Shown in pieces: positions 25,898-38,018 of a stretch of DNA of 64,000 nucleotides. Under the pieces are notes generated by a model. The model saw only the letters and a list, made by a program, of their open reading frames with translations. It had not been told where the DNA came from and ran no database searches. Positions within the stretch are counted from its first letter, which is position 1. Every line of letters starts with the position of its first letter. Both the position numbers and the translations under genes were made by a program. Source of the DNA: Pseudoscleropodium purum (Eukaryota > Streptophyta > Bryopsida > Hypnales > Brachytheciaceae); the NCBI GenBank assembly GCA_963969395.1, contig OZ017804.1, positions 16,368,001 to 16,432,000 of the forward strand. Direction: 5' to 3'.

Positions 25898-27949
25898 TGG
25901 GCAATGAATGGAATTGGAGTGATCTACTTCATAAATAGGACATTTTACTTATGACTAAAAACACCAATTTCATAGACACTTTGTTGTACTTGTATGGTCT
26001 AAGGCTAGTAGAAATGGTGATTTAATTTAGAGATGTCGTGATTGTTGGATGGAATCCATGGTAAGTTGTGCAAATGTAACGGATTAGATTTTAGTCTTTC
26101 AAAATTGCAAGCTTCTACCAAAAGATGTTTATATCATTTCCTTTCCTTATATATATATGGTAGACACCCGCAAATGCACCACTCACCCTAAACTACTATC
26201 TTCACTTTGTGCACATATCCAAAATCAATTATGTACCTATGTAGAAGAAAATGTACTTTGAGAACCAAATTTTGTTTCTTCATAATAGTAATTAGGCACA
26301 ATTTAGCAATTAGTGGCAATTTTGGAGGTACCTATCTTAATAGCTTTAGACAATTCAAAGTATGAGTCTAATGGATTGAGTAGTAGCTATTGCAAAATTG
26401 ATTATTCCTCAAAATTTATATGAAATGCAAAAATCTTAGCTACATCTCCCAATTTGATATTTGCATTTTCATTTGGCAAGGAAATTTGAGGAGTTGTATT
26501 TTTCCCCCAAAGAAATGCCCTCCCTCGAATCATGAGGTTAGCTACATGAATTCAACTAGTAAAGGTATGTTTACACTTGATGTTAGGGGTGATGTTTGCT
26601 ATGTGAATCTAGTGCAAAAGTAGGATTAAATTTGTTCTTAAGACCTTCAATAATAACATTTTTTAACACTAAATGTGAACATACCCTAAGTTAGTTTGAA
26701 TTGGAGGCCCAAAGTAAAATACTCAACACAACAAGAAGAATTTGCCATTCTCCCTTGAGACAACTTTCAATTTGTTGACCTAGATTTTCATAGTGTGTAG
26801 GTGGCTTGCTAATTCAACAATTTTTTTTATTGTAGGCCTTGGGATTTAATTGTTTGCATTCATATTTATTGTATCTTCATCTAATTAGGGCAATTTTTTG
26901 CCTAATAATTAAATAAAGTGTAAAAAATAGTTAGGTAGTCTAAGAAAATGATGTATTAAAATTGGACAATTTTTAAATATAATTAAACAAGTTAGACATT
27001 CATCCAAGTTGTTCATACAATTTCTAGATGGTTGCTACCACTTTCATCTAAGGCGGTTGCATATTCTTGAACCCTTGTCTTGACTCTTAAATCCTAAGCT
27101 CTCTTCCTTATGTGTCAAGGTTGGGTTGGGTTTTGTTAAGTATTAGTGTTTGATGAGTGTAAAAGATATCTTTTGTTTGTAAGAGATTGTACTTTAGAAT
27201 GACCAAAATGGTAAGGCAAAAACTTTGCAATGTATGTTTATAGTTTTTGACAAAGAAAAGATGCAAGATTGTGTGGAATATGTTGAATTTCCATGAATTA
27301 GGTTGTATATATATGGCAAACTAGGTTAGTAATCTCCCAAAATTTTAGGTCCCCTTTTTACTTATTTATTTTTTGACCAAGCCTCTAGAAAGGTACAGTG
27401 TGAAATTACTTCCAATGTATGAAAATTTGGGAGTCAAGTTAAACTTAACCATACTAGACTTTGGGCAATCAAACTTACAGTGTGCACAAGAGCATTAAAT
27501 ATGCATACAATGACCAAAAACTGTAATAGTAGAATTGCAACTTGCTATTTCATGTGTGATAGCTTTGAGATCTCAAAACAATTGAATTAATCAAACTTTC
27601 CAACATTAAGATCATATTAGGTAATGAAGATGCAAGCCAAGGTTATGATGAACAACCATTGGAAGTTATCTCCCTTGCAATTAATTATCTTTACGTATAC
27701 TCATTCTCCATAATCCAACTAGCTTTGTAATTACCTAGTCTAGATTGTTTATGATTTTTCATGAACTCAACTTAACTAGAGGATAGTTTTGCACATCTTT
27801 TTCCATATTGTAGATATGTTTAGTTAAGAAAGGTGATTCAAGGAGGTTGGAAATTGGTAATTTCTAGAGGACTAAGAAGACCTCATTGCCATTAAAAATA
27901 TAATCCTTTAGAGTGTGTGCCTTGCATAACCTTATTTAACTTCTATATG
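25898..27949. other. AT-rich spacer DNA, no gene seen
   Basis: No recognised gene or RNA. Short open frames only. Confidence 0.5.
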
Positions 27950-28290
27950 TCTGAGGCACCAAATTTAGGTGTCAATAATACTTTAAATTTAAATAAAACC
28001 TTATCAAGTTATTATTTTTAGTAGTTTTTATGTTAAAATTTTTTTAAGTCTAATTTCAATATAAAAAATCTGATATTGAAAATGAATGATTATGATTTTT
28101 CTATTCAAGATTTTGTGCAAGAGGATCCATTGCAAATCTTGATTTTTTAGTGTTGAGGGTTTTGGGAAATGAGCCTTAAATACACTAGAACTTGAAGAAA
28201 AATTACATTAAAAATTCATTTAAAAAATCCTAGAATAGATTTTGAAAAGCCATAAATTGATTGGAATTATGCATGTTATGCATTTTAATC
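27950..28290 (+). repeat. Dispersed repeat, copy A (about 0.33 kb)
   Basis: It is similar in the same orientation to 47,127-47,460 along its whole length. Shared landmarks in order are TTTAAATAAAA-CTTAT-AAGTTA, AATGATTATG, ATTTTGTGC, GCAAATCTTGATTTT, and ATAAATTGATTG then GTTATGCATGTTATG. A shorter inverted piece is at about 60,335-60,430. The type is unknown; no terminal repeats were identified. Confidence 0.75.
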
Positions 28291-28872
28291 TCATATTTTG
28301 GGGGGGATAATTTTTTTGGATTTGACATGTAAAAAAAGGATTGAAAGATTTCAAATCACTTTCAATATCAACACCCTCAAGATCAAACATTATAATCTTT
28401 CAATCCATAAGTTTTATTTTTTTGTTTTTTTTACATGTAATCTCTAACATTTCTAGTTTGAATTTGTATGGTTGCAATTCAAAAAAATTGATAAAACTTA
28501 TCAAAATGTTGAATTTGTATCAAATTTAGAACATATTCCAAGAAGTTCAAAAAAGGCTTTGGTTATTTAAGGTTTAACCTCTAAAGTCCCAAGACCATTT
28601 TTGTGTCAAAAACAACTCAATACTAAAAGTTTTGCTCCGTTCACCCATAAAAACAAAAATATATATTTTTAAGAATCTAACCATAGGATCTTGTACTTCA
28701 CTTGCCACAAATCATGTGGTAAGAATTTCATGAAGTTTGACCTTATAGATTGGAAGATATCAACATTCAAAGTTGGAGAAAGAAGTTTTTTAGAATGTTG
28801 GCCTACAATTTCACATGACTTTGACTACCATTTGTGGAATTATTTTGCATTATAGACTTTGAATTTAAGAGA

Positions 28873-31435
28873 TCTCTGAGAGAGGTTACTTCCCTATATG
28901 TTTTGTAGCCATGTGTGCTAACCAAATATTTGTTTTGGGCCTATTTACCTAGTAATTATGATTTTAAGGGACCCTTTTAGTAGAAAGAAAGTAATTGGTC
29001 TTTATTTTAAACACTCTATAGGTAATTATAAATGAAAATTTAGCTTAATTTTTGGCACGTTGTAGTACTTATGAACTTTAGAAATTTTGTTTTGTTTGAT
29101 AATGAATGATTCATTAGAAGAGTTTTGGAAGGTCCAAAAGCCTGTTTCAAGCCTGTTCCCCCGCAGTTGTTCCCCACAGTGAAGGGAACGGCCCACTGTT
29201 AGAATTTTCTTTTTCATAAAAAACAAACAAAAAAAACTAGTCTCCAAATGCAAAAATGAATTAAAAAAATAAAATTTAGTCAATGACATGGCAGGGTCTC
29301 AGACCACTGCGCCATAACGTCAAGACCGCTGCGCCAAACCTGTTCCCTACATTCATAGGCTATGATAACTCATAGGCATCCAGAGGTCCCAAAAATCTTC
29401 TAATGGTAGGATGATTGTATGGTGTGAAAACATGCAACATACATTAAAAAAATTAGGATCAAACTCAAAAGCAATATGAAACAAACATTAATTGATTAGA
29501 CATTTAATCCTTAACTTTCTAAATGACCAAGATGTAGTCACTTTGGTTTTTGAATTGTTTTTTCTATTATGAAAAATATTTAGATGAAGCTGCACTTGAA
29601 GTAATCCTTTGAAGAATCAAATTGTCCATCTTTGTGTGTGGTTAGATTTATAGAAGTTTAAACTCTGGTGGTTTTAAATAAAATCCCAAAGTGTAGATGG
29701 TTGGGTGCTTGAACACAGAAAAGTCAATAGGTTGGTTAAGAAGATTTGGCTAATGAAAGCATAGCACATGAAAGAATAAACCTAGCTTGTAGATAATGTT
29801 TTGCCCTATGAAATGCACATCTTTAATACAATTTTCAATCTTTTAATAATTTTTTTTTCACATTATACCTTTTGGACTTCCTTTTTGATCAATCTTTTCC
29901 TATTGTTGGAATTCTTATGACATTATTATCTAATTAACATTTTATATTACACTCACTAAAATATTTAATTTGAAGATGTTGGTGTATGAAGTTCATTATC
30001 TAGTTTGATAGGTCTTCAAATTATAAAATTTGTTACTATGAACTCCCAACTTGTAAACACTCCACTTTATGATAAGTTACCAACTTTCTACATTGCTCCA
30101 CATTACTTTTATGACATCCGGTATTGCTAAATCACTTTATTTTTATTTTTTAAGATTTAACCACAATTCTATTTAGCTCAAACGTCACTCCTACTCATAA
30201 ACTTTGCAAGAACTATGTGTGAGTCTTGATCTTGATATGAAAGAATAGAACATTGCTTAATCTCTTTACTTGTCACTATACTTTTATTTTTGAAAATTGA
30301 ACAAGAATTCTATTTAACTCAAAAGTCATTTTCACTTATAAACTTCACAATAATGATGTGTGAGTCTACTCTTGATATAAAAAGTTGCAACATTGATTAA
30401 TCTCTTTATTTGTCACTCTATTTTTATTTTTGAAAACTAATCTACAATTCTATTTAATTCAAAATTCACTTTCACTTATAAACGTCCAAATAATTGTGTG
30501 TGAGTCTATTATTCTTGATAAAAATGGTTGCAATGAAGAGGTGATGATATCAAAAACTAATGAATCTCTTTATTTTTATTTTTTAATTTTAACCAAAATT
30601 CTATTTAATTCTAGAGGCACACATTCTCAAAAATCTCATTTTTGAATGTGCACAATCTGGTTCAAATATACACTATGATCTTCCAATTGCACCATTGAAT
30701 GATTCTCTAATTTTGACAAAATACTCCTACTCCAATTGAAAATACAATTGTATACATTAGAGGATTTCCAGGGGTCAAGAGGGTTGCTTCAAGTAGGTGT
30801 GTCACAAACTTCTCACCTTGCAATTTTTGAGGAATGGTTGTTTCTAACAAAAAATTTCAAAAAAAAAATTATAATCTTGAAATGAAGAAATTTAAAAAAA
30901 AAAAGTTAGTTTTCTTTTGAAAAAAAAATTATTTTTTTCAAATGTGGCAATCATTGTGCTACATCAACGAGCTACCGCGGCCCCTTATAGGGCAGTTCCC
31001 AAAGTTTGGGAATTCACAACCTTCCCAAGGGTGTAAAACTCCTCTAATGGTTAATTTCTACTTTCATCCATTTTATTTTTTTGGTATCAATCTTGAGAGA
31101 AAAGTGCCTAAAATCTAATGCATCTAGCTATAATATCCAAAGCATTCAATGGCTTAAAATGTATTATTTTTCATTCTTCTATTAGAAAGACCAAAGATTA
31201 TATTCATCCTAAAATAATTTAAATTTTTTTTTATTCACACTAATTTAAATCAACTTTTTTCAAATCAAGAAAGTTTCCGATATCCTATTTTATATACAAT
31301 GATGTTTCATGAATTAAATCTAGGCTAAAATAAATTCAAATCATTCATGAATTTTTTCCTCCAATAAATAAAATGCACCCTATAGGCCTATAGTTTAACT
31401 CATGTGGTTTTCTACTTTTTAGAGAGTGACCTCAT
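28873..31435. mobile_element. Probable 2.56-kb insertion within TTAA-element copy 2
   Basis: It is defined by interruption of the host element, which is continuous in the copies at 49,786 and 52,279. The short sequence TAAGA abuts both junctions. I see no long terminal repeats and only weak similarity between its ends (AGAGAGGTTACT against the complement of AGAGAGTGACCTC). It contains the tandem array at 30,125-30,610. No coding capacity is recognised, so the class is unresolved. It could also be a composite of several events. Confidence 0.45.
30125..30610. repeat. Degenerate tandem array, 130-165-bp units, about 3.5 copies
   Basis: The block TTAATCTCTTTA-TTGTCACT...TTTTATTTTTGAAAA...TTCTATTTAA-TC...CACTT-ATAAACTT...TGTGTGAGTCT recurs four times. 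The TAATCTC landmark falls at about 30,128, 30,258, 30,398 and 30,562. Unit length changes through small indels. It is non-coding. Confidence 0.75.
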
Positions 31436-32002
31436 AAGAAAAATCTTGTGTTGAAGAATTGAGTTGAAAGTTTAGAAAAAAAATTCAATGAAAAAACACT
31501 TGATTTTCATTCTTTAAAAAATTGTTAAATAGAAGGAGTCTAAGATTGAAAGAAAAACTAAATCATTCATAGCTTTAAAATGAGATTGAAATAATATGAT
31601 ACTAATGGTGAGATTTTTTTTAGTAAGCACACTTAACCTTGTCAAACAATTTGTTTTTCAAATTGTAAAAATTGCATCAAAAAATGAATCCTATAAGTTA
31701 TTTTTTTAAGAAAATGCTTTAATTGCCCAAAAAATAAGATTATCCATAATTTTCACATAAAAAGTCCAAATAGAATGAATCAAAGCTTCCTACATAGATA
31801 AAATTATAATATATGAGAAATAAATCTTTAAAATTAAATTTTTTTTTGTAGCGAGAATTTTTGCCTGCTACACTAAAAAATAGGATCTTTTGTCCCATAA
31901 CTTTTGCTCTTGGTCACCGATTGAAATGAAAATCATATTCTTAAAAAGCTAATTTATTTTTATATCTTTACAAAAAGATTCAGAAAATCATAATGACTAT
32001 TG

Positions 32003-32336
32003 AAGGCCACTTTACACTATGACCAGAAGTTGAGAGATCATGGATTTCCACCAATCACATTTTAAGAAACCAAGAGTTTGGCCTCTCAACCCTTCATACT
32101 AGAAGGCACAATCCAAAGGTTGTCACCCTCCAAATTGCCTATGTGGCAAGAAAAGTGCCTACAAAGCGACGGACTCTCAAAGGAAGTTTAGGCTATCAAA
32201 CTATGGAGACCCAAACTATGGTCAAGAGACCATTAAGTTTGCCTATTTATTACCCATTTTTTGAGATTCTCAACAAAGTTTGGCCACTCAATCCCATGGC
32301 TTCTTGACTTGGACTGCCAAAGTGTGAAGTGGCCTT
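32003..32336. mobile_element. GGCCACTTTACACT-ended MITE (334 bp) nested in TTAA-element copy 2
   Basis: It begins AAGGCCACTTTACACT and ends AGTGTGAAGTGGCCTT, a 16-bp inverted terminal repeat with one mismatch. The flanking triplet TGA abuts both ends. The host element is uninterrupted at this point in the copies at 49,786 and 52,279, which confirms an insertion. The termini match those of the 2.3-kb element at 54,044-56,346, so both belong to one family. There is no open frame of note. Confidence 0.8.
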
Positions 32337-32403
32337 GAGACCATAGGAACCTACCCGAAATCTAGGTTGTTTCCCAAGGGGACAATGGGACTTTAGGGGT
32401 TAA

Positions 32404-34270
32404 GATTGCTTGAATTTCAATGTATAAGATCTAGAGATGAATGATTTTTTTCCAAGTTTTTTTTGGTTATGTACCAACTTCCATAATGGATAAACCTAAA
32501 TAAATAAAATGTCGACATTCTAATTGGAAATTGGAAGGACATTGGAAGGCAATAGTGAAAAGTGATTGAGATGTTGTCAACTTGATTGACAATATTATAA
32601 TTAGAGAAACAATTTAGTCTACAACAACATTAATCTACATTAAACAAAATTAAATCCAAGATATCTTTAATTTAAAGAAGAAAACATCATACCTTATGAA
32701 CAATATTATTGTCATCAATAAGTTGATGGACAATCATGTAGGTATATTATTTGTTTTGCTTACAGTTATCTAAGATTTAATGTAGTAAAAAATATTATAA
32801 AATTAAATTAAATGGATTATTTTTGTTAAACTTTGTAACTTCAAAATACTATCAAGAAATTCTACAATGGCATCTTGGTTACTTCATTCATATTTACTTG
32901 TCCAAAAACAATGTGAGACTTATCATATTAGGTACATTTTAAATCTTAGAGCTAATAGTTTAAAAAATATTCAAGTTACTATAGCATAATTTTTTTGAAG
33001 TGTACTGTATTACAACAATTAAATCCTGAATTATATAGTACTTTGTACATTCTAATGATCTATAGTAATCCATATGTAACTTGTAAATCTATACAAGAGG
33101 TAGTCTAAAAGGGAAGAGAGGAATCATGTTCTTTTAGGGGCAAATATATCAAAATATAACCAAAATTCACTCATTGACTGTGTGCTTCAATTTTACTACA
33201 TAAATTAAAGGGGTTAGAAATTTTATTCTTTCATCCAATTGCACTATAATCCATTAATTGTATTTAGCCATCCAACCTCATGCCAAAAGTCCACATTGCC
33301 ATAGATTGTATTGGATAAGCATTAGGCTATAAACACTTGTATTGCTCTCATTGTGGCCATACATTTTGAACATGTCTTTAATGAAGTGAAGACACATATG
33401 TGCATAGTTGGCATTTTTTTAATAGGAATTATCATTGTATTATACCCTCTAATCTAATTTCTAAAACCAAATCTTCTTGTTGGTACATTTCATAAGATTT
33501 TGGGGCCCTAAATTGTTAATTTGTAAATGCATAAGTTAGGTTTAGCTAACATCATACTACTTGTGTGTTTTTCAGATTTTGTGGTTTTTTCTCGTATTGA
33601 ATATGAATGATTCATTTGTATGATTTATTTGTATGAATTGTTTGATATATGATGTCTATGTATGTGTTGTTTACGTGGGTGATGTTCAACAATATTTAAG
33701 GTGTCCATGTTATATTGATGAACCCTAGAAATATATAGGAATTTTTGAATTATAGTAGGGACATGTTTAAATGCCTCAAATGTCAATTTCAATTAAAAGG
33801 GTGCTAGTATGTGAGCATAAAAATGTGAACATGTGAGCTTTGAGCATGTCTATAAATAGATATATTACAACCATTGAAAGTACTTATAATATAAACACCT
33901 ATAATATAGGTACCTACATTATAATTATACCATAATCATAGAAGGGTTCTATAATGTAAACACCTATAGTATAGGTGTATAGTCTTTTAGGCTCATGTAC
34001 TCACGCTCTTGAGCTTATGTAATAGCAACCCTTGTTTTAATTACCATAAGATGTAGGAAAATGAGTGAAAAGTAGAAGTAAGAGAAACAAGGACATATCT
34101 ATTGTGAAATAATAACTAAATATCTCCATAATAAAAAGTTTTGATGCGCATATATATATAGAGAGAGAGATTATGAGGTATAGTGAAGTGCCTAGGGTAT
34201 GGCATAGACATTAAGTTCATCTTGATTGAAGCTAATCTATGAATTTCAAATAAAATCAAAATTAGACTCA
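32404..34270. other. AT-rich spacer DNA with a short tandem repeat
   Basis: No gene is recognised. At about 33,887-33,985 the block ATAAACACCTATAATATAGGT is repeated after some 64 bp with few changes, giving two overlapping small palindromes (ACCTATA-TATAGGT). A TA/GA microsatellite lies at about 34,151-34,170. Confidence 0.5.
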
Positions 34271-35217
34271 TTAACCCCTAAAACACTACCCTGTGTTTTT
34301 TGGTTGTATAGATTTTTTGAGCAGGCCATTGTGGCAAAAAAATTTCATATTTCAGGCTGAACTTATGATAGAAGGTGTGAACGAGGAATATCTTTCATAT
34401 GCAATAAATTTAATGACATTTGGAAAGAGGAGTCAAAAGTTAAAGCCTAATATGCTACTTTTTATAATTGGGCAGTTTGGGCAGATTAGAAAAAATCACT
34501 TTTTTCATAAACTAAAATTTGAAGTTGGTTTTCTAGACTTATATATACAAGGAAAGCTTTTAATCATTCCATTTTGATTAACGAGTCAAAACTTATGAGG
34601 ATTTTTAGTTTGCGGGCAATTATGGATTCCCTACTCTAAAATAAACTTTGAAATCCTTGATCTTGCCCAATTTTCAATATTTTTGAAAAAAAATAAGATC
34701 CTAAGATGTAAATTGTTTATTACAACATTTCAACCATTGGGATTGTCATTTTTCAATTCCATGTTTTAATTTTTAATAATTTAGTATTTTGAATCATTGT
34801 CTAGTACTACCTACTTACTATTTTTTTCCTCTATGTTGTATAATTCCAAATGATCTGAAATTTTTCAAGCATGTGACCAACTTGTCTAGGAAAAAGAATC
34901 CAAAGAAGAACCATCATTTTGGTCATTTTTTTTTATAGAAAAGTGAGCTTGTGAAGTGCAGCTGCCCGGCATTTTGCAGGGCAAAAAAAATGATTTTAGT
35001 GAATTTGAATGCTAATATCTTGCAATCCACGTGGTAAAAATGTCTGAAAATTTTACCACATGTTATTGATACTACATAATATAAGATCCTGCGGTTATAT
35101 TTGTCAAAAAAAAAAAAAAAAAAAAAAATCTTTTTTCAAAAATTTGCTATTTGTACTAAAAATGGCAGTTTTTGAGCTTTTTTGGTGAAAACATAGTCAT
35201 GGAACTTTAGGGGTTAA
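34271..35217 (-). mobile_element. TTAACCCCTAAA-ended element, copy 3 (947 bp)
   Basis: It has perfect terminal repeats TTAACCCCTAAA and TTTAGGGGTTAA (one mismatch inside). The right part, including AATGGCAGTTTTTGAG and CATGG-ACTTTAGGGG, aligns with the right ends of copies 1 and 5. The centre is more divergent and includes an A-run of about 25 at 35,106-35,130. The 94-codon frame at 34,293-34,577 resembles no transposase that I know. Confidence 0.7.
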
Positions 35218-37071
35218 GTTAATCAATATAGGTGTTGTTTGCAACCATTGTAGATGAGCTTTTATTGGCTTTTAATTGATGTTAGAATAGAGTTACTAAT
35301 AACCAATTATGCATGTCAATTTTGCCACAAGTCACAACTAAATTAAGTTATCATATTTTAGTTTTACTAAGAGGGTGAATTAGATTATGACAAGTACATA
35401 TCTTGTATCCAAACCAAATCTTTCTTAAGAAAAATTAGCTTTTAAAGTCGTATTTAGTAAAAACCAAGAGGTGTTTTGCTTATACTAGGTAATGAATTCT
35501 TAAGAAAAGAAAAATGCCAAAAAAAAGTTGAAAAAAATATTTTACTTTAATGTAAATTTTTGTTATTATTTATTCACTTTTCCATTTCCAAGCAAAATTG
35601 TCCTTGTAGAATATATTATAAATCTTTGCCAAACAAAAAACTCTATTAAGAGAAATCTTTGAAAATAATTTTACAACCATAAAGCCCCATGTTTTATTAC
35701 AAAATTTATCTTTCTTAAAGCAAGAATTCTTTTTAGAAAATATTTATTTTTATTTTACTTTTCTATTTTTATTTATCCCCCCAAAGACCAAGGAGACCAC
35801 TTTGGGCTTTTTGAGAACTTGAGCAAGTTCCCTTAACTTTATAATTTGTAATTTCTACATAAACTTTTTAGAATGGATGCTACTCATCATAATCTATATG
35901 TGAAGCAATGTAATTCATGTCAATTTGGTAAATATTGTAAAAGTTAGAAGTTTTTTGGGTTTCAACGTCCAATTGGGCATTATAAATATATTATAAAAAT
36001 ATTATTTATATTTTTGGAATTATATAGATTGATACCTCTTCAAAAAATTTGAACCATTGAATTCCAAATAATGATGTAGAAGTTATGAGGTGTTTCAATT
36101 TGTGGAAAATGAATGTACGAAAAAATATATAAAGTTGTCTTTTACTTTCAATTTTGAATATTTTCAAATAAAAAAAATATAAATTATTTCTAAGAACATT
36201 TTTGCAATTGAGAATAAATTTTTTTGAATTTTTTCTAAAAGTTATTAGCACATTAGTTATATCTTTCATTCAATAACACCTTCCATTTTATAATTAAAAA
36301 AAATATATGATTGAAAGTCTTTTTGGTTAAAATTTTTTGTACATATTCTCAACCCATTTACAACCCATTTATAAGTTATATGATATGCATATTTTTTTCT
36401 AAGAATGTTGAAAGACAAAATTTAATCTTTTCAAAGGGCTAGAAAATTCTAAATTTTAAAGTTTAGGCAACACTGAACTTGCAATTTGTTGAGATATTCA
36501 TTCTAAAATATGGAGACAATGTATTTGAATAAATTAATCAAAGAATCCTATAGTTGAATGCTAAAAGAAGAATGATGAAGATTTTTTTACCTTGCTTTGA
36601 AGACAAATATTTTGAAGTAGTTTTGGCCTCTATATATGAAAGAATTTTAGGGATTAATTCTATTTCCGTACAAAATTGTCTTCATAAAATATACACACAT
36701 ACTACACTTAATCACTTAACTCTAAATAAAATCTAAAGAATATGCATATATATATAGACACACACACACACACGTTTGTATATTAAATACAAATCTATGC
36801 TAATTTTTTTATTTATAAAAAATGAAGAGATATGTATTTTTCCTTCTCTTTATCCTTCTTTTCTTTTTCAATTCCTTAATCTCAAAAATTGAAAGGATGC
36901 AAAGGTCAAACAATGGGTGATGGATGATTCTCAAATTTACTATAGGTATAAAAATGCACCTATTGGTCAAAAAATATAGTAGTTTTTGGCAAAATGTTGT
37001 ATAGATAAAGGTCTTAGTTCTTTCAAGGTTAATTTAGCTATTCATGCATCCATCCCTCCAAATTCCTTGTT
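35218..37071. other. AT-rich spacer DNA
   Basis: No gene is seen. There is a mixed microsatellite, TATATATATAGACACACACACACACACG, at about 36,746-36,773. Confidence 0.5.
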
Positions 37072-38018
37072 GATGCACATACTCCAATAGTTAACAAGAC
37101 AAATCATCTATAAGATTATTGTTAGTTATCACTTTTGAGAGTTGATAAAGATTGTTTTCTCAAGAGAATGATTTGAAAGGTCATACCAAGTACTAGGATA
37201 GAGCTAACAAATTCTTTCAATGCATCTGTTGTGGTCCAATGGTTGAATGTCAAGCACCAATCATAGTCTCTACATTGTTTTTTTTCATCATTCAATGGTG
37301 GTTAGGATCATAGTGTCAACCCTTTACAGATAACAGAAATCTCTGACTTGTAGAGTTGCCACCCAATAGTAATATACCTTCTATCCTTAACACCATAGAC
37401 ATGGACATTCTAGGAATTTTTTTTTTCCGCCCTCCTTGCTCCCAATATATGAATGGTGGTCACAATCACGGTGTTAACCCTTCACAGATAACATAGACCT
37501 CTGACTTGTACAATTGTCACCCGACAATAATATACCTTCCATCCTTAACACCACATACATAGATGTGGACATTCTAGGAACTTTTTTAGTTAGAATCTCC
37601 TTGCATCTAATGTATGAAGAAAGGGGATAACTATTGAATCATAATTCACAGCAACCTCATGAACTTTGATCCTTTGTGCACATCTTTGTATCATAGATTT
37701 ACCTTAGAATCTATAATTGTTCAATATTTTTTTGGGATGTTGCAATAGATGCTTTGAAACTTTAATTAAACATAGCCTAAGTAAATATCCTAATTCATAG
37801 TAAAGACACTTGAAAATTTATACTCTATAGTTTAATTAGCTTATATCAATAGTTTGAATATATATATGCATGTGCATACACACATGCTAAATTTTTTCTA
37901 TTTTTTTTCCTATTTTTTCCTTTCCTTTTCTCTCTATTTTTATTGTTTGGCCCCCATTCCTTTCTTCTTCACTCCATTAACTCCTCAGCTTCTGGGATTG
38001 CGTTAGCAAGGAGCGTGG
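37072..38018. repeat. Diverged inner extension of the inverted repeat, right side
   Basis: Counterpart of 18,525-19,311 in inverted orientation at about 70-75% identity by eye, with indels. Landmarks: TGATTTGAAAGGTCATACCA (37,169-37,188), GACATTCTAGGAA, TCATGAACTTTGATC (about 37,656-37,670) and CAGCTTCTGGGATTGCGTT (37,985-38,003). The right side is longer because it carries a tandem duplication that the left side lacks. Confidence 0.85.
37300..37610. repeat. 158-bp tandem duplication, right side only
   Basis: The block (T/C)AACCCTT-ACAGATAACA...CTCTGACTTGTA...ATAATATACCTTC...ATCCTTAACACCA...TGGACATTCTAGGAA begins at 37,317 and again at 37,475. The left side has a single, more divergent counterpart. 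The duplication therefore occurred after the inverted segments had separated. Confidence 0.8.

Larger units (their letters stand above)
28574..32403 (+). mobile_element. TTAACCCCTAAA-ended element, copy 2, split by insertions
   Basis: The left end (28,574, TTAACCTCTAAAG) to about 28,872 aligns with the first 290 bp of the 49,786 element. The alignment resumes at about 31,436 with the block AATTGAGTTGAAAG-TTAG and runs to the right end TTTAGGGGTTAA at 32,403. About 2.56 kb (28,873-31,435) therefore separates the two halves, with a possible TAAGA duplication at the junctions. A second, 334-bp insertion lies at 32,003-32,336. The element is a nested, inactive copy. Confidence 0.7.
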
